Shown: positions 59,779 through 64,000 of the stretch, piece after piece
How the letters are laid out: each line of letters starts with the position of its first letter
How positions within the stretch are numbered: position 1 is the stretch's first letter
Assembly: GCA_020845495.1 (NCBI GenBank)
Contig: JADLFM010000173.1
Coordinates: forward strand, 107,612-171,611
DNA: 64,000 bases
From: Chloroflexota bacterium
Lineage (GTDB): Bacteria; Chloroflexota; UBA6077; JACCZL01
Direction: 5' to 3'
Position numbers and translations under genes: made by a program
The notes under the pieces: model-generated
Seen by the model: the letters and a program-made list of their open reading frames with translations, nothing else
Told to the model about the DNA's origin: nothing
Databases searched by the model: none

Positions 59779-61230
59779 TCATCCGCGCCGCTGCGGTCGA
59801 GTGCCCAGCGTACCTGCGTCGACCCCAGGCGCGTCGGCCCCAGGCGCGTCGGCCCCAGGCGCGTCGGCCCCAGGCGCGTCGGCCCCAGGCGCGTCGGCCC
59901 CAGGCGCGTCTCCCGCGGGGGTGCACGGGGCCTGTGCCCCGGTCCAGTTTCGAATCGCCGGTGCCAGGACGCGTAGTACCAGCACCTGGAGTGCACCTGC
60001 CGCGGGGATGGCGATGAGCGCGCCGAGCAGCCCGCCGAGCGCGGCCCCAGCCAGCAGTGCAATGATCGCCAGTACTGGCGGAATGTCGGCCTCCCGCGAC
60101 ATGACGTTTGGGACCAGAAGATGGTTCTCGGCCTGCTGGAGCACGACGTAGAAGGCGATGACGATGAGGGCGGTCATCGGCGATTTGAGAAAGGCAACGA
60201 TGACCGAGGGGATCGCTCCGACCGTTGCGCCTACCAGCGGGACCATCTCGCCCAGGCCGGCAATGATGCCGAGCACCAGGGGGAAGTCGAGGCCGATCGC
60301 GAGCATGCCGATGTACGACGCAACACCGATTGCCAGCCCGTCGATGAGGATGCCTCGGACGTAGCCGCCCATGTTCTGCCCCATCTCCCGCAGCACGGTG
60401 TCGGCGGTGCCCTGCTGCTCCGGTGCGAAGAGCGACAGGATGAATCGGCGCAGCGCGGGAGACGTGAGTGACCAGTAGATCGACGTGACGATCAGGAACA
60501 CGATATCGACCGTGGAGGACACGATCGTCAGCGGTAATGAGAAGAGCAGGCCAGTCAGGCCAGAGACGTTCGTCTGCAAGTGCTCGAGGATCGGCTGGAG
60601 TGCCGCGCCCTGCCACTGGCTCAGGTGGTTCAGCAGGCTTTCGGCTCGCGCAATCCAGCGCGGCACATTCGCCAGCAGCGACACTCCCTCGGCGATGATG
60701 GTCGGCACGATCAGCCAGGCAATCAATCCGACGGCGACGATGCCGCAGAGGTAGACCAGGAGAATCGCGAGTGTACGCGGCACGAACCGCTCGAGGACGC
60801 TCACCAGTGGCGCAATCGCGTCCGCCAGCACGATCGCGGCGAGCAGCAACCCCAGAACGTGGGAGAGTTGCACCAGTGCCCGCAGCAGCCCGAGGCCAAG
60901 GATGAGCGCCACGGCTGCTGCCAGGATGGCATACAGCCAGGTCGCGGGCGGCACCGCCCGGAGGCTGACCGGCAGCGGCTCGGAGCGCGTACCGGCGGCG
61001 ACCCGTCGGCCGATGTCTGGGATGACAGACTGCGCAGACGGGGGCGCTACCCCGGATGCGGCCGCTCCGTGCCACCTCGCCCCTCCCGCTCGCCTACCCC
61101 TGACGCTGAGCCTGAGACGGCCGATGGCCCTACCAAGCCCGGCCAGGCCGTGTGCCACGGTTGACAGCAGCCCTGACTTCCCCGTGCCGACGTCATGTCC
61201 ACGGCGAGGACGTGGGGCTCGGGGTGCCAT
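59779..61230 (-). CDS. AI-2E family transporter-like membrane protein
   Basis: A 483-residue membrane protein of the AI-2E (PerM/TqsA) family, whose members export quorum signals or act as Na+/H+ antiporters. After a 95-residue Arg/Ala-rich head, eight hydrophobic spans are visible (LYAILAAAVALILGLGLLRA; AILLVYLCGIVAVGLIAWLI; FLIVTSIYWSLTSPALRRFI). The family signature region is FPLVLGIIAGLGEMVPLVGA with TVGAIPSVIVAFLKSP and NHLLVPNVMSREADIPPVLA. The C-terminal tail holds five to six GADAP pentapeptides from a 15-nt DNA repeat. The start is uncertain because no ribosome site precedes the ATG at 61230; downstream GTGs could shorten the head. Confidence 0.85.
   Translation of the reverse strand: MAPRAPRPRRGHDVGTGKSGLLSTVAHGLAGLGRAIGRLRLSVRGRRAGGARWHGAAASGVAPPSAQSVIPDIGRRVAAGTRSEPLPVSLRAVPPATWLYAILAAAVALILGLGLLRALVQLSHVLGLLLAAIVLADAIAPLVSVLERFVPRTLAILLVYLCGIVAVGLIAWLIVPTIIAEGVSLLANVPRWIARAESLLNHLSQWQGAALQPILEHLQTNVSGLTGLLFSLPLTIVSSTVDIVFLIVTSIYWSLTSPALRRFILSLFAPEQQGTADTVLREMGQNMGGYVRGILIDGLAIGVASYIGMLAIGLDFPLVLGIIAGLGEMVPLVGATVGAIPSVIVAFLKSPMTALIVIAFYVVLQQAENHLLVPNVMSREADIPPVLAIIALLAGAALGGLLGALIAIPAAGALQVLVLRVLAPAIRNWTGAQAPCTPAGDAPGADAPGADAPGADAPGADAPGADAPGVDAGTLGTRPQRRG
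59823..59910. repeat. 15-nt tandem array encoding the AI-2E protein tail
   Basis: CCCCAGGCGCGTCGG repeated just under six times without change. On the minus strand it encodes (GADAP)n near the C-terminus of the AI-2E family protein. Confidence 0.9.
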
Positions 61231-61301
61231 GGGCCGCGCGCCGCTCCAAAAAGGTGGGGATTGTCGAGTGGGAGACGCCGAGTGGGAGACGCCGATGACG
61301 G

Positions 61302-61317
61302 CCCGTCACGTGACGGG
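61302..61317. promoter_or_regulatory. Perfect 16-bp palindrome upstream of the AI-2E family gene
   Basis: CCCGTCACGTGACGGG, centred on CACGTG, lies 72 nt before the AI-2E family start codon in a stretch with repeated GGGAGACGCCGA. It is suited to bind a dimeric regulator, but no regulator is identified. Confidence 0.35.
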
Positions 61318-61573
61318 GCGTCTCGGATGACGGGGCTGTATCGGGGTGCGAAGGGCTGAGATACCGTCCGGCCTGCGGCAGGATGCGTGCCCCCGGCTCG
61401 CCGCGAGACGGCAGTGGTGCTCGAGATACCCGCTGCCACGGCTGGCGCGGCTCACACTCCGAAAGCTATCGTGCACTATGCCGACACGAAGCACCCTGCC
61501 GACGACAGGCGCGTCGTCGGCGTCAGGCACGCATCGAGGAGGGCGGTAGCGATCGAAACGCACCATCCAGGGA

Positions 61574-61855
61574 ATGGGCGGGCGCTCGCCGGTCAGGCCG
61601 TCATCGACGCAGCCGTCCGAGTACATCCGCGAGCATGTGTCCCTGACCACCCAACCGGCAGAGGAGCCGCGCAGGCCACGGCACTTCAGCCAGTTGCTGG
61701 AGCACTTCGGCAGCATGGCGAGCCACATCGCGTTCGCCAGCGATTGTCCGCACTGGGATAGCGACGACCCAGATTTCACCCTGCCGACGGTGCTTTCCTC
61801 CGACGTCAAGGCGATGATTCACTACGGGGATGGGCGACGGCCGTACGGCCTGTAA
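61574..61855 (+). pseudogene. Remnant (C-terminal part) of an amidohydrolase
   Basis: The frame to 61855 ends with PSEYIREHVSLTTQPAEEP, LLEHFGSMASHIAFASDCPH, WDSDDPDFTLPTVL and KAMIHYGDGRRPYGL. This is the C-terminal quarter of a metal-dependent amidohydrolase (amidohydrolase 2 family), including the last metal-ligand Asp in the ASDCPHWD block. The N-terminal 250 or so residues, with the HxH motif, are not present upstream in any frame between 61320 and 61600. It lies 9 nt before a Rieske protein gene, a pair often seen intact in Chloroflexota. The intact-looking tail suggests a recent 5' deletion. Confidence 0.65.
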
Positions 61856-61864
61856 GGTGAGACC

Positions 61865-62560
61865 ATGAAGTTCATTGTCGGCAAAGCTGACGAGATCCCG
61901 CCCGGCGGCCGCAAGATCGTCCGCGTGGAGGGGCGGTCGATCGGCGTCTTCAACGTGGATGGCGAGTTCTACGCGATTCGCAATCGCTGTCCGCATCAAG
62001 GCGCGCCACTGTGTGAGGGTAAGCTGTGGGGCATCCTGAAATCGGACGTGCCCGGGCAGTTCGAGTACAGTGGCAGCAAGGAAATCATCGCCTGCATCTC
62101 GCACGGCTGGGAGTTCAGCCTCAAGACCGGGCAGTCCTGGTGCGATCCAAAGCGGCTGCGCGTGCGTAGCTACGAGGTCAGCGTCGAGGATCCAGATGGG
62201 ATCGGCCCGGAGACGCCGGTCGCCCCCGCCGATTACATCAAGAATCCGGTCGTCCGTGCGACGATGCCGCCGCCGGTGGGGAGCGCCCCGCCTACGGCCG
62301 CGTCGACCGCCCAGGCATCGCCGAACGAAGCGTCAGCCGCCGACACCTCCGTGAGTACGTGCGAGTGTCAAGCCGCGGAGGTGATCGCGAATGCGCCGGC
62401 AACCGAGGATCCCGAAGCTCCGGCGCCGGGCATGGTGAAAGGCCCGTACGCCGTCGAGACGTATCCGGTCACGATCGAGGACGGCTATCTGTATCTCGTC
62501 GTCGATGTGAAGGACGTGGTGATGCGAGGCTCCCGACGCTCGGGACACGCCACCGTGTAG
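61865..62560 (+). CDS. Rieske (2Fe-2S) protein with an Ala/Pro-rich insertion
   Basis: A 231-residue Rieske ferredoxin-type protein. The cluster ligands are Cys42 and His44 (NRCPHQGAPLC) and Cys77 and His80 (IACISHGWEFS). The first 110 residues form the full fold. From about residue 115 to 190 there is a Pro/Ala/Ser/Glu-rich stretch including TCECQ, and then a final strand (YPVTIEDGYLYLVVDV) that looks like the normal last beta strand. So the fold appears split by a roughly 70-residue insert. It is 9 nt downstream of an amidohydrolase remnant and probably once supplied electrons or formed a pair with it. ATG at 61865 has AAGGTGAGA upstream. Confidence 0.87.
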   Translation: MKFIVGKADEIPPGGRKIVRVEGRSIGVFNVDGEFYAIRNRCPHQGAPLCEGKLWGILKSDVPGQFEYSGSKEIIACISHGWEFSLKTGQSWCDPKRLRVRSYEVSVEDPDGIGPETPVAPADYIKNPVVRATMPPPVGSAPPTAASTAQASPNEASAADTSVSTCECQAAEVIANAPATEDPEAPAPGMVKGPYAVETYPVTIEDGYLYLVVDVKDVVMRGSRRSGHATV

Positions 62561-62607
62561 CGTTTACACCCTCGCCCACAGCCCGGGCTGCCCCCTCGCC
62601 CTCGGTC

Positions 62608-62643
62608 CTCCCCCTCGTGCGGGAGGGGTTGCGGGTGAGGGGG
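62608..62643. repeat. C-rich palindromic intergenic repeat (copy 4)
   Basis: CCCCTC (62611-62616), loop GTGCGG, GAGGGG (62623-62628), followed by TTGCGGGTGAGGGGG. The flank matches the orientation of copy 3 inside copA. It sits in the 120-nt gap between the Rieske and Gfo/Idh genes. Confidence 0.6.
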
Positions 62644-62681
62644 GCTATCCCCCGCCTCGAATGACAGGGAGACGAGCGAGC

Positions 62682-63695
62682 ATGCCGACAGCAGATGGAC
62701 GGGTCGGGTTTGGCGTGGTTGGGGTCAACTTCGGCCTGGGACGATGCGCCGTCATCCAGAAGACGCCTGAGGCGCAGCTCGTGGCGGTCGCGGCGCGGTC
62801 CGAGCAGTCCGCCCGCCCGGCTGGGGAGCAACTCGGGGTAGACTGGCACACCGACTATCGCGAGATGCTCCAGCGCGACGACGTGGACGTCATTGCAATC
62901 TTTACCCCGAACGCTAGCCACGCCGACATCGCGATCGAGGCGGCGCGCGCTGGCAAGCACGTCCTGACGACGAAACCGCTCGAGATCACGACCGAGCGGG
63001 TAGACACGGTGATCGAGGCATGCCGCGCGGCCGGCGTCAAGCTCAGCACCGAGTACATGTCGCGCTACGTCCCCGAAAACTACCTCGGCTACCGCGCTAT
63101 CGCAGATGGTGCGCTCGGGAAACCAGTGCTCGGGGAGTTCGCGTACAAGTGCTACCGGCCTCAGGAGTACTACACCGGGACGCGCGGCACCTGGGCCGTG
63201 GACGGCGGCGGCGCGATCTTACTCCAGGCGATCCACACCATCGATCTCATGCTCTGGTACCTGGGCGACGTACAGAGCATCGTGGCGAAGTGCGGAACGT
63301 TCACGCACCGCATGGAGACCGAAGACACCGGAGTCGCGCTCGTGACGTTCGTAAGCGGCGCCCTGGCGACGCTGGTCGGTACGACGACCTTCCACAATCC
63401 GCTGCCGCCCGGTCAGTATGGCGGCGGGTCGCTCACGCGTATGGAGGTCGGGGGGTCGGACGGCAGTTTCATCCTCGACGACGGGACGCTCGCGATGTGG
63501 AAGTCCACGGTCGCGGAGTGCGCACCAACAGGCCCTCTACCGGCTCAGAGCGCCTTTCAGGACTTCGCCCGCTGGGTCCGCGACGACGCCTACACCTCCC
63601 CAACACTCGTGACAGGCGAAGGGGCACGGAAGTCGGTGGCGTTCATCCAGGCGCTCTATGAATCGGCGCGGACCGGCCGCGAAGTGACACTCTAA
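62682..63695 (+). CDS. Gfo/Idh/MocA family oxidoreductase
   Basis: A 337-residue NAD(P)-dependent sugar or inositol dehydrogenase. The Rossmann motif is VGFGVVGVNFGLGRCAVI, then LVAVAARSEQS, IAIFTPNASHADIAIEAARA (the 'P--HA--A-AA' strand) and the catalytic Lys in HVLTTKPLEITTE. The C-terminal alpha/beta domain contains TRGTWAVDGGGAILLQAIHT, where IDLMLW follows (the 'GGG---D-G-H--D' segment that holds the active-site Asp/His of this family; here His is kept in the AIHTIDL stretch). ATG at 62682 follows AGGGAGACGAGCGAG. The substrate is unknown; no transporter is next to it. Confidence 0.92.
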   Translation: MPTADGRVGFGVVGVNFGLGRCAVIQKTPEAQLVAVAARSEQSARPAGEQLGVDWHTDYREMLQRDDVDVIAIFTPNASHADIAIEAARAGKHVLTTKPLEITTERVDTVIEACRAAGVKLSTEYMSRYVPENYLGYRAIADGALGKPVLGEFAYKCYRPQEYYTGTRGTWAVDGGGAILLQAIHTIDLMLWYLGDVQSIVAKCGTFTHRMETEDTGVALVTFVSGALATLVGTTTFHNPLPPGQYGGGSLTRMEVGGSDGSFILDDGTLAMWKSTVAECAPTGPLPAQSAFQDFARWVRDDAYTSPTLVTGEGARKSVAFIQALYESARTGREVTL

Positions 63696-63862
63696 ACCAA
63701 CGCCGCGGTGGGATCTCCCTGGTCGTAGCCAGGGCGCATGTGGGATTCACCGTGGTACCGGTCCAGGTCGGCACGGAGCAGGTGAAGGTTCAAGCCGCTA
63801 CCCTCAGTAGGAACCTTCTCCCAGTCCATCCCCCAGCAGGAGGGGTCGTGCGCGCCACGCAT
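63692..63862 (-). CDS. Possible small gene or C-terminal fragment facing the tandem array
   Basis: An open frame of 56 codons from ATG at 63862 to TAG at 63692-63694, with natural-looking composition (DPSCWGMDWEKV, GSGLNLHLLRADLDRYHGES, MRPGYDQGDPTAALV) unlike the Arg/Ala-rich chance frames. The frame continues upstream through the 13-nt repeats to the window end, since that repeat has no stop on this strand, so it may be the end of a longer gene. I do not recognise a family. It overlaps the stop of the Gfo/Idh gene by 4 nt. Confidence 0.3.
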   Translation of the reverse strand: MRGAHDPSCWGMDWEKVPTEGSGLNLHLLRADLDRYHGESHMRPGYDQGDPTAALV

Positions 63863-63876
63863 GAACGGCGTACGCG

Positions 63877-64000
63877 CTGAGGCGACGGCCTGAGGCGACG
63901 GCCTGAGGCGACGGCCTGAGGCGACGGCCTGAGGCGACGGCCTGAGGCGACGGCCTGAGGCGACGGCCTGAGGCGACGGCCTGAGGCGACGGCCTGAGGC
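63877..64000. repeat. 13-nt tandem array running off the window
   Basis: CTGAGGCGACGGC repeated about 9.5 times without a change, from 63877 to the last base. On the minus strand it contains no stop codon in any frame; on the plus strand it carries TGA in every frame. Confidence 0.95.

Noticed and set aside
59165..61075. 636-codon minus-strand frame overlapping the flagellin-like and AI-2E family genes
   Set aside because: Arg/Ala/Gly-rich, spans two better-supported genes and consists of repeat-derived GRRAW-type strings.
63877..64000. Possible CRISPR array at the window end
   Set aside because: 13-nt units directly adjoin each other with no spacers.

Overview
The window is a GC-rich chromosomal segment from an uncultured-type bacterium. 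Mixed gene orientation, Shine-Dalgarno sites, Tat and lipoprotein signals, GT-C and DUF2079 membrane proteins, large sensor proteins, DUF2171/DUF4926 proteins and palindromic intergenic repeats suggest a Chloroflexota (Thermomicrobia-like) origin. That placement is an inference from gene content; there is no rRNA or marker-gene test here. I found no rRNA, tRNA, CRISPR array, integrase or insertion sequence.

Layout. 1-12 kb: tail of a winged-helix protein, an MFS exporter, a GT-C membrane protein, a membrane Fe-S oxidoreductase (NarI-like plus HdrD-like), two flavoproteins, an acyl-AMP ligase/ACP/acyltransferase fusion and a secreted sugar-dehydrogenase-like beta-propeller. 12-15.7 kb: a molybdate cluster (HTH-PBP regulator, TOBE protein, ModA, ModB) with no ModC. 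15.9-21.6 kb: a chemoreceptor and a PAS-GGDEF-EAL protein. 21.7-24.7 kb: endonuclease IV and a DUF2079 protein. 24.7-29.5 kb: a copper-resistance operon csoR-copA-copZ with a readable promoter, a CsoR-type operator and a strong terminator. Its CopA is unusual: an in-frame block of palindromic and tandem repeats lies between the metal-binding domains and the pump core, and an extra membrane span leads to a His-rich C-terminal domain predicted to lie outside the cell.

30-35.6 kb: a minus-strand operon for an activated nonulosonate-like sugar (NeuB, SDR, cytidylyltransferase, transketolase). Next to it are a DUF4926 pseudogene broken by an 8-bp tandem duplication, and a three-gene cluster (HTH/ImmA-IrrE protease, PIN-like protein, PD-(D/E)XK-like protein; 35.7-38.2 kb) that looks acquired and could be a toxin-antitoxin or defence module. 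38.5-40.4 kb: a BON protein and NAD(P)H-hydrate dehydratase.

40.7-51.7 kb: a carbohydrate or sugar-acid catabolic island. It holds a fused 2-oxoacid dehydrogenase E1, an ABC importer lacking its ATPase, a GntR/FCD regulator and an SDR on the minus strand; divergent from these are an HpcH/HpaI aldolase, a D-2-hydroxyacid dehydrogenase and a zinc alcohol dehydrogenase. 52-64 kb: an Asn/Gly/Glu-repeat secreted protein, TyrS, a HAD phosphatase, an acyltransferase, a Tat-exported SMP-30-like propeller, an orphan flagellin-like protein, an AI-2E family membrane protein with a pentapeptide-repeat tail, an amidohydrolase remnant beside a Rieske protein with an insertion, a Gfo/Idh/MocA oxidoreductase, and a 13-nt tandem array running off the end.

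A recurring theme is short tandem repeats (units of 13-33 nt) and C-rich palindromes, both between genes and inside reading frames, where they add low-complexity linkers or tails.
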